Shown in pieces: positions 54,599 to 63,708 of a stretch of 64,000 nucleotides of DNA. Below the pieces are notes generated by a model. That model was not told where the DNA came from, ran no database searches, and worked only from the letters and a program-made list of their open reading frames with translations. The DNA is taken from NCBI GenBank assembly GCA_023419315.1, contig JAEZYE010000054.1, positions 1 to 64,000 of the forward strand. Reading direction: 5' to 3'. Made by a program: the position numbers and the translations under genes. This stretch comes from Pseudomonadota bacterium (GTDB lineage Bacteria > Pseudomonadota > Gammaproteobacteria > Xanthomonadales > Xanthomonadaceae). How positions within the stretch are numbered: the stretch's first letter is position 1; each line of letters starts with the position of its first letter.

Positions 54599-55972
54599 TC
54601 ATTCCTTCTTCGCCGCCGGCGCCAGCATCGACGCAGGCTTGCGGTCGATGACGGTGCGGTTGGCCGTAGTCAGGTAGGTCGCGGCGACACGCTTGAGATC
54701 ATCCGACGTCACCGACTGGATCCAGCCGGGAATCCGGTTGGCGACATTGGCGTCGCCCCACAGCGTCTGCAGCTTGGCGAGCGTATCGGCGCGCAGCTGG
54801 AACATCTCCAGCCCGTTGTACCAGTCGGCCAGCAATTGCGTCTTGATGCGCGTCAGCGTGGCCTCGTCCGCACCTTCGCGTGCGATGCGCGCGATTTCCT
54901 CGTCGATGCCCTTGAGCATGGCATCGGCATCGGTACTCGGCTTATACAGCGCGAACACGGTGAACAGCGTCGGGCCGTCGTATTCCCATTCGCTGGTCAG
55001 GCCATACAGCAGCTCCACGTTGAGCGCGAGCTCGCGGCCCTTCACCAGACCCTGGTGAAGGCGCGAGGCGTCGCCATTGGCGAGCAGCGCACCGAGCACC
55101 GCCATCGGCGCCTGATCCTTGCTGCCGCGATCGGGCATCTTCCACGCGGCGGCGATCGCCGGCACCTGTGCGAGCGCATCACTCTGCTGCACGCGCTTTT
55201 CCTGCGTGTTCAGGCCTTCGCGGAAATCCGGCGCGGCCGGCGTGGCGCGCGCGGCAATGCCGCCGAAGTACTTCTGCGCCAGCGCGAAGCCCTGCTCCGG
55301 CGTGATGTCGCCGGCGATGGCGAGCACGGCGTTGTTCGGGCCGTAATAGTCGCGGTGGAACGCGGCGACATCCTTGAGGCTGGCGTTCTCCAGATCCTCG
55401 AAGCTGCCGTAGCCGTCGTGGTTGTTCTCCCACTTCTGGAACGCGTGCTGGCCGATGTCGATCCACATGAAGCCTCCGTACGGCTGGTTCTTCACGTTGA
55501 CGCGAATCTCTTCCTTCACCACGTCCTGCTGGTTCTTCAGCGTTTCCGGATTGAAGTCCAGCGTCTTCATGCGATCGGCTTCCAGCCACAGGATCGCGTC
55601 GAGCGCGGAGACCGGCGCGGTCTCGATGTAATTGGTGAAATCCGGACGGGTCGAACCGTTGTTGCTGCCACCGCCACCGGTGATCACGCTGTCGAACACG
55701 CCTTTCTTCGCGTTCGGCGTGCCCTGGAACATCAGGTGTTCGAACAGGTGCGCGAAGCCGGTGCGATTGCGCGGCTCCAGCCGCATGCCGACGTGGTAGA
55801 CCACGCTGACGCCCACGACCGGCGCGCTGTGATCTTCGGAAATGACGACCGTCAGGCCGTTGTCGAGTTTCTTGACGGCGACCGGCACGGTCCAGCGATC
55901 AGCATCGGCGGCGAAGGCCGGCACTGACAGCCACAGACCGGCCACCAGCCAGAGTGCTTTGGGTATGCGCAT
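54599..55972 (-). CDS. M16-family zinc metallopeptidase (catalytic subunit)
   Basis: A 457-residue exported peptidase with a signal peptide of about 21 residues (GLWLSVPAFA). The inverted zinc motif HLFEH is at 75-79 and the third ligand is Glu154 or Glu155 in QQDVVKEEIR, so it is likely active. The active centre region GTPNAKKGVFDSVITGGGG matches pitrilysin-type enzymes that degrade peptides in a closed chamber. It is the first gene of the M16 pair. ATG 55972 starts the signal peptide. Confidence 0.94.
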   Translation of the reverse strand: MRIPKALWLVAGLWLSVPAFAADADRWTVPVAVKKLDNGLTVVISEDHSAPVVGVSVVYHVGMRLEPRNRTGFAHLFEHLMFQGTPNAKKGVFDSVITGGGGSNNGSTRPDFTNYIETAPVSALDAILWLEADRMKTLDFNPETLKNQQDVVKEEIRVNVKNQPYGGFMWIDIGQHAFQKWENNHDGYGSFEDLENASLKDVAAFHRDYYGPNNAVLAIAGDITPEQGFALAQKYFGGIAARATPAAPDFREGLNTQEKRVQQSDALAQVPAIAAAWKMPDRGSKDQAPMAVLGALLANGDASRLHQGLVKGRELALNVELLYGLTSEWEYDGPTLFTVFALYKPSTDADAMLKGIDEEIARIAREGADEATLTRIKTQLLADWYNGLEMFQLRADTLAKLQTLWGDANVANRIPGWIQSVTSDDLKRVAATYLTTANRTVIDRKPASMLAPAAKKE

Positions 55973-56047
55973 GGGTGACTCCCCGGGGACGTCGGACCAG
56001 CGTAGGCGCTGGGCGCGGGCCGCGCCCCGCCCGGAAGTCATGCCTGC

Positions 56048-56497
56048 TCAGCTGCGGGGCTGGCCCGCTGCCGGGCCGCGGCTCACGGTGTAGTGCATGC
56101 CGATGGACGCCGGAGCGACATCGGCGAATCCGAACTGCGCGTACAGATGCCGGGCGTCGCCGTCGGCGATCAGGGAGACATGCGCGCCCTCCGGCGCATT
56201 CGCCGCCAGCCAGCGGTCCAGCGCGGCCATGATCGCCTTGCCAAGTCCGCGCCGCTGGTGCGCCGGCTCGATCGCGATGTCCACGATCACGAACGAACAA
56301 CCGCCATCGCCGATGACCCGCCCCATGCCGACGGTGCGGTCAGCGTGCAGCACGCTGACGCCGAACAGCGTGTTCGGCAGGCCGCGCCGGGCTGACTCGC
56401 GCGTGCGCGGGCTCAGTCCGGAGACAACGCGCAGGCGCAGGAAATCGTCCAGCGTCGCCACCTGTTCGACCAGCGTGTAACCCTCAGGCAGGGTCAT
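56048..56497 (-). CDS. GNAT-family N-acetyltransferase
   Basis: A 149-residue acetyltransferase. The acetyl-CoA loop is EPAHQRRGLGKAIM near 79-92, preceded by the beta-4 strand SFVIVDIAI, and the C-terminal part has LYAQFGFADV. The N-terminal region VSGLSPRTRESARRGLPNTLF matches a group common in xanthomonads. The substrate is unknown. The first 14 bases overlap the end of the symporter gene, so the two are co-transcribed. Confidence 0.9.
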   Translation of the reverse strand: MTLPEGYTLVEQVATLDDFLRLRVVSGLSPRTRESARRGLPNTLFGVSVLHADRTVGMGRVIGDGGCSFVIVDIAIEPAHQRRGLGKAIMAALDRWLAANAPEGAHVSLIADGDARHLYAQFGFADVAPASIGMHYTVSRGPAAGQPRS

Positions 56498-57809
56498 TGC
56501 CTTCCTCGACACCGAGGTTGCTCGGCGGCGTGTCGTAGGTCTGGCGATCGAGCAGCCCGGTTTCCTTGGCGACCAGCACCGGCACCACCATCTGGCCGGT
56601 GACATTGGTCATCGTGCGCATCATGTCGAGCACGCGATCGATGGCGTACAGATAGCCGATGGTTTCCAGCGGCAGGCCCGCGGCGCTCAGCACCACCGTC
56701 GCCATGATCACCGCGGTGCCCGGCACGCCGGCCGTGCCGAAGCTGCCCAGCACCGACGCGATCAGCACGACCAGATACTGATCCGCGCTCATCGGCACGC
56801 CGCTGTACTGCGATATGAACACCGCGCACAGCGCCGGATAGATCGCGCCGCAGCCGTCCATCTTGATGCTGGCGCCCAGCGGCACCGCGAACGCGGCGTA
56901 GCCCTTGTCCACGCCGAGATTGTGGGTGACGGCGCGGATGGCGGCCGGCATCGAGGCGAAGCTGGACGAGCTGACGAACGCCACCTGCATCGCCGCCGCG
57001 GCGCCACGGAAGAACTTCAACGGATTGAGGCCGTGGCTGAGCAGCAGCAGGCTGTAGATCACGACCACGTGCAGCGCGCATGCCAGGTACAACGCGCCGA
57101 CGAAGTTCGCCAGCGGCAGCAGCTTGGCGAAGCCGTAACTGCCGACCAGCGAAGCGATCAGGCCGAAGGTGCCGATCGGCGTCACTTCCAGCACGAAGCG
57201 CGTGACCTGGATCATCAGCTCGGAGGTTTCGCCCACCAGCTTGCGTACCCCGGCCACGCGCTCGCCGAGCTTCACCATCGCGAAGCCGAGCAGCGCGGCG
57301 AAGAAGATCACCGGCAGGATCGAGCCGCGCCCCGCCGCGAGGACGGTCTCGCCCGCAGTGTTGACGCGGGTGCCGATGCCGGCCAGCGCATAGAACGGAT
57401 TCGAAGGCACGACATCCAGCAGCACCTTGATCGGGCTGGGCACATCGCGCGGCACATAGTTCGGATCGACCTGCAGCCCGCTGACGCCCGTGCCTGGCTG
57501 CAGGATTACACCGACGGCCAAACCGACGCCGACGGCCAGCGCTGCGGTCGCAAGGAACCATGCAAAAGTGCGTCCACCGAGCGCGGCCACCGATTTCTGC
57601 CCGTGCAGGCTGGCGACCGCGTTGATTACCGCGAAGAACACCAGCGGCACCGCGATCATCTTGATCAGCGTCACGTACAGCGTGCCGAGCGGACCGAACC
57701 AGACATCGGCCGCCGGCCCCATCAACCAGCCCGCCAGTGCGCCGAGCACGAAACCGGCCAGCACGCGCTGCCAGAACGGGATCTTGAACCACGCGGACAC
57801 CAGCTTCAT
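56484..57809 (-). CDS. Dicarboxylate/amino acid:cation symporter (DAACS family)
   Basis: A 441-residue sodium- or proton-coupled symporter. Features are the serine-rich hairpin motif SSSSFASMPAAI near 277-288, KMDGCGAIYPAL near 312-323, which replaces the usual MDGTA with MDGCG, and MTNVTGQMVVPVLVA near 400. The substrate is a C4-dicarboxylate or an acidic/neutral amino acid; the sequence does not decide. ATG 57809 (MKLVSAWFK) is chosen over an upstream in-frame ATG. It is divergent from the phosphatase gene. Confidence 0.92.
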   Translation of the reverse strand: MKLVSAWFKIPFWQRVLAGFVLGALAGWLMGPAADVWFGPLGTLYVTLIKMIAVPLVFFAVINAVASLHGQKSVAALGGRTFAWFLATAALAVGVGLAVGVILQPGTGVSGLQVDPNYVPRDVPSPIKVLLDVVPSNPFYALAGIGTRVNTAGETVLAAGRGSILPVIFFAALLGFAMVKLGERVAGVRKLVGETSELMIQVTRFVLEVTPIGTFGLIASLVGSYGFAKLLPLANFVGALYLACALHVVVIYSLLLLSHGLNPLKFFRGAAAAMQVAFVSSSSFASMPAAIRAVTHNLGVDKGYAAFAVPLGASIKMDGCGAIYPALCAVFISQYSGVPMSADQYLVVLIASVLGSFGTAGVPGTAVIMATVVLSAAGLPLETIGYLYAIDRVLDMMRTMTNVTGQMVVPVLVAKETGLLDRQTYDTPPSNLGVEEGNDPA

Positions 57810-57952
57810 CGGCACGCCTGCAAAAACGGAGTTCGACACGATACTCCGCGGCCGCCGCGACGGCGACCGCACGACTGGAAAGCCAATGTGTCATCAACAG
57901 GACACTGTCGCGCCCGCATAATGGCCCGTCACCTGCCGGAGTCGCTGATTCG

Positions 57953-59659
57953 ATGCACCGAAAGACCTTCGTCCTGCCGCTCGTGGGCACGACCCTGATG
58001 ACCTTGCTCGCCGGCTGCGCCTCCGCGCCGGGCGCATCTTCCGCTTCCCTCTCCACCTACCGCGTCGACGTGCCGGCGGTGACCCATCCTTCCAGCGAAA
58101 CGCCGGCATGGTGGTACCGCAGCGGCGCCGCGCATGCCGCCGCCAATGGCGCGATGAACGGCCGCGCGAAGAACGTCATCCTGTTCCTCGGCGACGGCAT
58201 GAGCCTGACCACGGTCGCCGCCGCGCGCATCTTCGACGGCCAGCGCAAGGGCCAGCCGGGCGAGGAAAACCTGCTGAGCTGGGAGCGCTTCCCGCACACC
58301 GCTTTCAGCAAGACCTACAACACCGATTCGCAGACGCCCGATTCGGCCGGCACGATGACCGCAATCACCACGGGCGTGAAAACCCACATGGGCGCGATCG
58401 GCGTGACTGCGGGTCCGCGCACCGATTGCCGCGACAGCCTGGGCAAGGCCGCGCTGACGTGGCTGGAACTGGCCGACAGTGCCGGCATGGCGACGGGCAT
58501 CGTGTCGACCGCGCGACTGACCCATGCAACGCCGGCCGCGACCTATGCGCACGTGCCGGATCGCAATTGGGAGAACGACACGGATCTGCCGGCCGACGCC
58601 GTCGCGCAAGGCTGCCAGGACATCGCCGCCCATCTGCTGACGTCCGCGCGCTTCGGGCATGGCCCGACGGTCGCGCTGGGCGGCGGACGCGGCGAGTTCA
58701 CCAGCACCGAAGAACGCGACCCCGAGTACGACGACAAGGTCGGTCAGCGTCTGGACGGCCGCAACCTGCCTGCCGAATGGCTGAAGGCGAACCCGCACGG
58801 CGCGTATGTCTGGAACCGCGCGCAACTGGACGCCGCGAAGAACGCACCGCGCCTGCTCGGCCTGTTCGAGCCGGACCACATGCAGTTTGAACATGATCGC
58901 CCGCGCGATGGCGCCGGCGAGCCCTCGCTGGCCGAGATGACCCGCGCCGCCATCCACACGCTCTCGCGCCAGCCGCAGGGCTACGTGCTGATGATCGAGG
59001 GCGCGCGCATCGATCACGCCAACCACTACGGCAATGCATACCGCGCGCTCGACGAAACCGTCGCGCTGTCCGAAGCCGTGCAGGCCGCACTGGAAGCGAC
59101 CTCGCGCGAAGACACGCTCATTCTCGTCACCGCCGATCACTCGCATACGCTGAACTTCGTCGGCTATCCCGTGCGCGGCAACCCCATCCTCGGAAAAGTC
59201 CGCGGCCAGGGCGGCGAAGACGATGCCCCCGGCGATCTCGCCCGTGACCAGCTCGGGCTGCCGTTCACCACGCTGAGCTATGCCAACGGTCCCGGCTATA
59301 CCGGCGCCGGCAATCGCCAGCCCGCCGGTCCGAAGAAATTCCTGCATGCGCCGAGCAGCGTCGAAGCCGCGGAAGGGCGTCCGGACCTGAGCCATGTCGA
59401 CACCGAGCATCCGGACTACCTGCAGGAAGCGCTGGTGCCGCTGAAATCGGAATCGCACGGCGGCGAAGACGTCGGCATCTGGGCGATCGGCCCGGGCAGC
59501 GAAGCGATTCGCGGCACGGTCGAGCAGAACGTCATCTATCACTTCATCGTGCAGGCGACACCGAAACTGCGCGAACGCCTGTGCGCCGCCGACACCTGTG
59601 ACGCCAACGGCGTGCCGGTTGAACTGCCGCGCCCGGACGATTTCATCCGCAAGCCGTGA
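57953..59659 (+). CDS. Alkaline phosphatase, lipoprotein
   Basis: A 568-residue phosphomonoesterase of the PhoA superfamily. The lipobox LLAGC puts Cys22 as the lipidated residue. The metal site is FLGDGMS with Asp81 and the nucleophile is Ser131 in TPDSAGTMTA. The further zinc ligands are in EGARIDHANH and VTADHSHTLNF. It is longer than E. coli PhoA and cell-envelope-anchored. The start has only a weak ribosome binding site. No Pho box is obvious in the 143-bp spacer to the symporter. Confidence 0.93.
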   Translation: MHRKTFVLPLVGTTLMTLLAGCASAPGASSASLSTYRVDVPAVTHPSSETPAWWYRSGAAHAAANGAMNGRAKNVILFLGDGMSLTTVAAARIFDGQRKGQPGEENLLSWERFPHTAFSKTYNTDSQTPDSAGTMTAITTGVKTHMGAIGVTAGPRTDCRDSLGKAALTWLELADSAGMATGIVSTARLTHATPAATYAHVPDRNWENDTDLPADAVAQGCQDIAAHLLTSARFGHGPTVALGGGRGEFTSTEERDPEYDDKVGQRLDGRNLPAEWLKANPHGAYVWNRAQLDAAKNAPRLLGLFEPDHMQFEHDRPRDGAGEPSLAEMTRAAIHTLSRQPQGYVLMIEGARIDHANHYGNAYRALDETVALSEAVQAALEATSREDTLILVTADHSHTLNFVGYPVRGNPILGKVRGQGGEDDAPGDLARDQLGLPFTTLSYANGPGYTGAGNRQPAGPKKFLHAPSSVEAAEGRPDLSHVDTEHPDYLQEALVPLKSESHGGEDVGIWAIGPGSEAIRGTVEQNVIYHFIVQATPKLRERLCAADTCDANGVPVELPRPDDFIRKP

Positions 59660-59667
59660 CGCGACGA

Positions 59668-59697
59668 TGCCGCGCTTCCCGAAACGGAAGCGCGGCA
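59668..59697. terminator. Hairpin between convergent phosphatase and HemJ/CopD-like genes
   Basis: TGCCGCGCTTCC and GGAAGCGCGGCA form a 12-bp perfect stem with a CGAAAC loop. The flanks are not T-rich, but the position between two convergent stops suggests it ends both transcripts. Confidence 0.6.
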
Positions 59698-59710
59698 ACT
59701 TGATGCAGAC

Positions 59711-60163
59711 TCAGAACGGCTTCGCCAGCACCAGCCACACCACCGCGATCAGCGCGAACAGAGGCAGTTCGTTGAACAGCCGCAGCGCGAACGAAGTCGG
59801 CAGCGTGCGACCTTTCTCGATGCCCTTCAGCCAGCGTCCGGTGACGATGAAGTGCACCAGGATCAGCACCACCAGCGTCAGCTTGACGTGCAGCCATGCC
59901 GTCCCTTGCCCGACCATCGTCGGGAAATCCGGAATCACCCGGTAACCCAGCCAAGACACCAGCCCGAACAGGAACGCCAGGCCGAACATGTGATGGCCGA
60001 AGCGATACAGCTTGCGGCCCATCAGCAACAACCGCGCCTGCACGTCCGGCTGCCCGCGTGTCTCCGACAGGTTCACCAGGATGCGGGGCAGATAGAAGAC
60101 CGTGGCCATCCACGCGATGACGAACACGATGTGGAAGGTCTTGATCCAGAAGTACAGGCCCAT
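59711..60163 (-). CDS. HemJ/CopD-like four-helix membrane protein
   Basis: A 150-residue membrane protein with four or five helices. The first, KTFHIVFVIAWMATVFYLPRIL (about 8-29), has the conserved His of the HemJ protoporphyrinogen oxidase family; GHHMFGLAFLFGLV near 56 and WLHVKLTLVVLILVHFI near 89 add further His residues that could bind heme. It is annotated as CopD-family in many relatives. A role in heme synthesis is plausible but not proven. ATG 60163 begins just before the first helix. Confidence 0.82.
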   Translation of the reverse strand: MGLYFWIKTFHIVFVIAWMATVFYLPRILVNLSETRGQPDVQARLLLMGRKLYRFGHHMFGLAFLFGLVSWLGYRVIPDFPTMVGQGTAWLHVKLTLVVLILVHFIVTGRWLKGIEKGRTLPTSFALRLFNELPLFALIAVVWLVLAKPF

Positions 60164-60282
60164 GGGCGGCTCCGTTGACGTGGCTGCGCGCGATTCTCCG
60201 TGATGGATCATGAAACTGTCCAACGCTTGGACCGCGCGGACGCAGCAGCGAGAATGGCCGCCCGCCCTGCAACCCGCCGCCG

Positions 60283-60879
60283 ATGAAGACCTACGACGCC
60301 GACTATTTCCAGCGCTGGTACCGCGACGGCAGCATCGGCGGCGCGCAACGCCTCTCACGCAAGGTGGCGCTGGCCGTCGCCACCGCCGAGTACTACCTCG
60401 AACGCCCGATCCGCAGCGTGCTCGACATCGGTTGCGGTGAAGGCGCGTGGCGCGCGCCGCTGCTGAAGCTGCGCCCCAGAGTGCATTACCTCGGCTTCGA
60501 CAGCAGCGAGTACGCCGTGCGCCGCTACGGCCGGCAACGCAACCTGCATCTGGCCCAGTTCGCCGATTTCGAATTCCTGCGCCCGTGCGCGCCGGTGGAC
60601 CTGCTGATCTGTTCGGACGTGATGCACTACGTGCCCACGCGCGAACTCAAGCGCGGCCTGCCCGGCGTGGCGGAACTCTGCGGCGGCCTGGCGTTCCTGG
60701 AAACCTTCACCCGTGAGGATGACTACGAGGGCGATCACGACGGTTTCCAGCCCCGCACGGCGCGCTGGTACCGGCAGGCGCTGGACGCGGTGGGGCTGCG
60801 GCCGGTGGGCAGTCATTGCTGGCTGCCCCGGACCCGCGCCGACGAGCTCGCCGCACTGGAACGCGCGGACCGCGCCTGA
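60283..60879 (+). CDS. Class I SAM-dependent methyltransferase
   Basis: A 198-residue soluble methyltransferase. SAM motif I is VLDIGCGEGAW near 46-56, motif II LGFDSSEYAV near 70-79, and DLLICSDVMHYVPTRELK near 106-123 is the motif IV/post-I block. The N-terminal helix TYDADYFQRWYRDG is shared with a group of uncharacterised xanthomonad enzymes. The substrate is unknown. The ATG lies in a spacer divergent from the HemJ/CopD-like gene. Confidence 0.88.
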   Translation: MKTYDADYFQRWYRDGSIGGAQRLSRKVALAVATAEYYLERPIRSVLDIGCGEGAWRAPLLKLRPRVHYLGFDSSEYAVRRYGRQRNLHLAQFADFEFLRPCAPVDLLICSDVMHYVPTRELKRGLPGVAELCGGLAFLETFTREDDYEGDHDGFQPRTARWYRQALDAVGLRPVGSHCWLPRTRADELAALERADRA

Positions 60880-60961
60880 ACAGGCGAATTCACGGCCCGT
60901 CCCCGTCTGCGGTATGCTGCGCCGCAACAGAAAGCACCCCGGACCGGGATTCCCCGACAGC

Positions 60962-62212
60962 ATGACCTTCCTGTACCAGTGGCATGAGCTGGGCCGCGCC
61001 TGGATGGCGCCGCTTGCCTACATGGCCGAAGCCAACGCACGCATCTTTTCCGCACCGGGCAGCTGGCTGTCCAGCGTGCCGGGCGCCGAGCGCATCGCCG
61101 CGGGCAATGAACTGATCCACCGCATCGGCAAGGACTACGAAAAGCCGGCGTGGGACATCCACGAAATCGAGATCAACGGCCACAAGGTGCCGGTGGTCGA
61201 ACAGGAAATCATCGGCAAGCCGTTCTGCCGCCTGCTGCGCTTCAAGCGCTACACCGACGACGCCGGCAGCATCGCGCAATTGAAGGACGACCCGGTCGTG
61301 CTGGTGGTCGCGCCGCTGTCCGGCCACCATGCCACGCTGCTGCGCGACACCGTGCGCACGCTGCTGCGCGATCACAAGGTCTACATCACCGACTGGGTCG
61401 ACGCCCGGATGGTGCCGACCGGAGACGGCGATTTCAGTCTCGATGACTATGTCGCCTACATCGAGGAATTCATCCGCCACATCGGCGCGGACACCCTGCA
61501 TGTGATCAGCGTCTGCCAGCCCACGGTGCCGGTGCTGGCCGCGGTATCGCTGATGGCCGCGCGCGGCGAGCCGACCCCGCGCACGCTGACCATGATGGGC
61601 GGTCCGATCGATGCGCGCCGCAGCCCGACCGAGGTCAACAGTCTGGCCACGCGCAATCCGCTGTCATGGTTCGAGAACAACGTCATCCACACCGTGCCGA
61701 TGCCCTACCCCGGCCATGGCCGCGCGGTGTATCCGGGCTTCCTGCAGCACGCCGGATTCATCGCGATGAATCCCAGCCGGCACTTCATGTCGCACTGGGA
61801 TTTCTACGCCAACCTGGTGAAGGGCGATCAGCAGGACGCCGAATCGCATCGCCGCTTCTACGACGAATACAACGCCGTGCTCGACATGCCGGCGGAGTAT
61901 TACCTCGACACCATCCGCGTCGTGTTCCAGGAGTTCCTGCTGCCGCGCGGCAAGTGGCAGGTCAACGGTGAACGGGTGAAACCGGCCGCGATCCGCAAGA
62001 CCGGCATCCTCACCATCGAAGGCGAACTCGACGACATTTCCGGTCTGGGCCAGACCGCGGCGGCGCATGATCTCTGTACCGGCGTCGCCAAGTCCGATCA
62101 CCGCCACATCACCGTCGAAGGCGCCGGCCATTACGGCATCTTCAGCGGCCGCCGCTGGCGCGAGAAGGTGTATCCGCAGGTGCGCGACTTCATCGCGAAA
62201 TACTCGGCCTGA
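60962..62212 (+). CDS. Intracellular poly(3-hydroxybutyrate) depolymerase (PhaZ type)
   Basis: A 416-residue cytoplasmic enzyme that mobilises stored polyhydroxybutyrate granules. The nucleophile is Cys185 in ISVCQPTVPVL, the Cys-based site of PhaZ-type depolymerases; the acid is in EGELDDISG and the base in EGAGHYGIF. The N-terminal region (LYQWHELGRAWMAPL) and the PHB_depo_C block near 240-300 match the family. The gene starts 82 bp after the methyltransferase stop. No polymerase gene is in the window. Confidence 0.9.
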   Translation: MTFLYQWHELGRAWMAPLAYMAEANARIFSAPGSWLSSVPGAERIAAGNELIHRIGKDYEKPAWDIHEIEINGHKVPVVEQEIIGKPFCRLLRFKRYTDDAGSIAQLKDDPVVLVVAPLSGHHATLLRDTVRTLLRDHKVYITDWVDARMVPTGDGDFSLDDYVAYIEEFIRHIGADTLHVISVCQPTVPVLAAVSLMAARGEPTPRTLTMMGGPIDARRSPTEVNSLATRNPLSWFENNVIHTVPMPYPGHGRAVYPGFLQHAGFIAMNPSRHFMSHWDFYANLVKGDQQDAESHRRFYDEYNAVLDMPAEYYLDTIRVVFQEFLLPRGKWQVNGERVKPAAIRKTGILTIEGELDDISGLGQTAAAHDLCTGVAKSDHRHITVEGAGHYGIFSGRRWREKVYPQVRDFIAKYSA

Positions 62213-62228
62213 TCCCGACACCGCGCGT

Positions 62229-62260
62229 AAAAAAAAAGCCCCGCGAATGCGGGGCTTTTC
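62229..62260. terminator. Intrinsic terminator after the PHB depolymerase gene
   Basis: A run of nine A, then AGCCCCGC, a GAAT loop and GCGGGGCTTTTC. It lies between convergent genes and can act in both directions. Confidence 0.92.
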
Positions 62261-62280
62261 GTTGCGGCGACGCGCGTGCC

Positions 62281-63192
62281 TCACACCACCGGATTGCGCA
62301 CCAGCAGCTGCTTGGCCAGCCAGCCGTGGACCTTGCCGACCGCGCGCGCCAGATGCAGCGTGGCGAACAGCATCACGACACCGAGCACGCACAGCACCGG
62401 AATCATGAAAGCACCGTTGCCATCGCCGAACGGCCACAGCGTGACGTCCCAGTGCGCGGGAAACACCAGCACCAGCGGCGTGGCGACCAGCGCGAGCGAC
62501 AGGCTCAGCAGCGTCACCGCGACGGAGAAGTACAACGTGCCGATCGGCTGCATCAGCAGGAAGTACAACATCGCGCTCCACGTGCGTCCGTCGGTGAACA
62601 TTTCCTTGATGCGCGTCATCCACGGCTTGTCGCGCTGCGTGTAGAGCGGGCGGCGCGGCATGCGTTCGCCCAGCAGCACTTCGACGATGCGTCCCTCCAC
62701 CAGCGACAGCAACCGCACCGAAGCCAGGAACAGCATCAGCAGTGGAATGCCGATGATGAGGATCAACAGGCCGAGCGAGAGGCTGGCGCCGGTGACCACC
62801 CAGGTGAAGTAGAAGACGCCCGTCGCCATCGACAGCAGCATGTAGAACAGCGCGCCGTAGGTGCGCGGATCCGCCGCCACACCGAAGAAGCGCCCGAGTG
62901 GGGATTGACGCTTCGGCGGCAGCGGCGGTTTCAGCGCACGCGACACGGTCACTTCGGTGTCGCGATAGATGTCGGCCACTTCGGCGGGCGCACCGTAACT
63001 GCCGGCCACCGAGGCGATCACTTCGGCTTCGCTGCGGCCGGCCTGTTCGGCGAGCTCCGAACGCAGGTATTCCTCGGCGTCGTACAGCGCATCCTGGATC
63101 AACGCCGGATCCGCACCGGCGAGCGCGGCGCGCAGCTGTTCCAGGTATTCGGGGATGGTGGTGGGAAGACGCGGTTGGGTTGCGGTGTTCAT
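62281..63192 (-). CDS. HAAS/DUF1700 plus Sensor-domain membrane protein
   Basis: A 303-residue membrane protein. The N-terminal 90 residues form a HAAS helical region (YLEQLRAALAGADPALIQDALYDAEEYLRSEL) and the remaining 200 are a Sensor-type domain with about five helices. It overlaps the PadR gene by four bases. In this arrangement the HAAS part is thought to interact with the PadR regulator, holding or releasing it from DNA; the ligand is unknown. Confidence 0.88.
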   Translation of the reverse strand: MNTATQPRLPTTIPEYLEQLRAALAGADPALIQDALYDAEEYLRSELAEQAGRSEAEVIASVAGSYGAPAEVADIYRDTEVTVSRALKPPLPPKRQSPLGRFFGVAADPRTYGALFYMLLSMATGVFYFTWVVTGASLSLGLLILIIGIPLLMLFLASVRLLSLVEGRIVEVLLGERMPRRPLYTQRDKPWMTRIKEMFTDGRTWSAMLYFLLMQPIGTLYFSVAVTLLSLSLALVATPLVLVFPAHWDVTLWPFGDGNGAFMIPVLCVLGVVMLFATLHLARAVGKVHGWLAKQLLVRNPVV

Positions 63193-63554
63193 GCTGGTAT
63201 CCCCGACAGGACGGAATCGACGGAATCACGGGTGGCGCGCCAGGCGGCCGCCCAGCCTTGCAGGGTTTCCCGCCCTGCCGCGGTGATGCGGTAGTAACGC
63301 CGGGGAGGACCGGCGACGGATGGCTCGACGAAACTTTCCAGCAACCCCGCCCCTTCGAGGTTGCGCAACACCGGATACAGCGCACTCTGCTTGCCGCTCA
63401 GCACGCCGTCGCCAACGCGTTCCAGCTGTTTGGCGATGAGGTAGCCGTACATCGGCTCCTGCGCTTTCGCCAGCACGGCCAGCAGCGCCAGCGAGACAGT
63501 GCCGGCGCTCAGCTCCTTGTGGAACTTCTTCAGGTAGGCATCCGGTTCGGTCAT
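63189..63554 (-). CDS. PadR-family transcriptional regulator
   Basis: A 121-residue winged-helix regulator. The HTH covers about 20-85 with MYGYLIAKQLERVGDGVLSGKQSALYPVLRNLEGAGLL, the PadR signature, and the wing RRYYRITAAGRETLQ. ATG 63554 has GGAGACC just upstream. The stop overlaps the start of the membrane partner gene (ATGA). It probably represses its own operon when the partner is inactive. Confidence 0.93.
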   Translation of the reverse strand: MTEPDAYLKKFHKELSAGTVSLALLAVLAKAQEPMYGYLIAKQLERVGDGVLSGKQSALYPVLRNLEGAGLLESFVEPSVAGPPRRYYRITAAGRETLQGWAAAWRATRDSVDSVLSGIPA

Positions 63555-63708
63555 GGCGGTCTCCTGCCAGCTAGCTTGGAGACAACACTATTGCGAAGTT
63601 GGGTATAGCGAATGTGCTGGTAGTCACGCTGCGCGGAAACATCGCGCCGTGCGGCCGCCTCCACCTTCCTGCGTAGAATCGGGCCCTTCTTCTCCTTCGG
63701 GACCGCCC

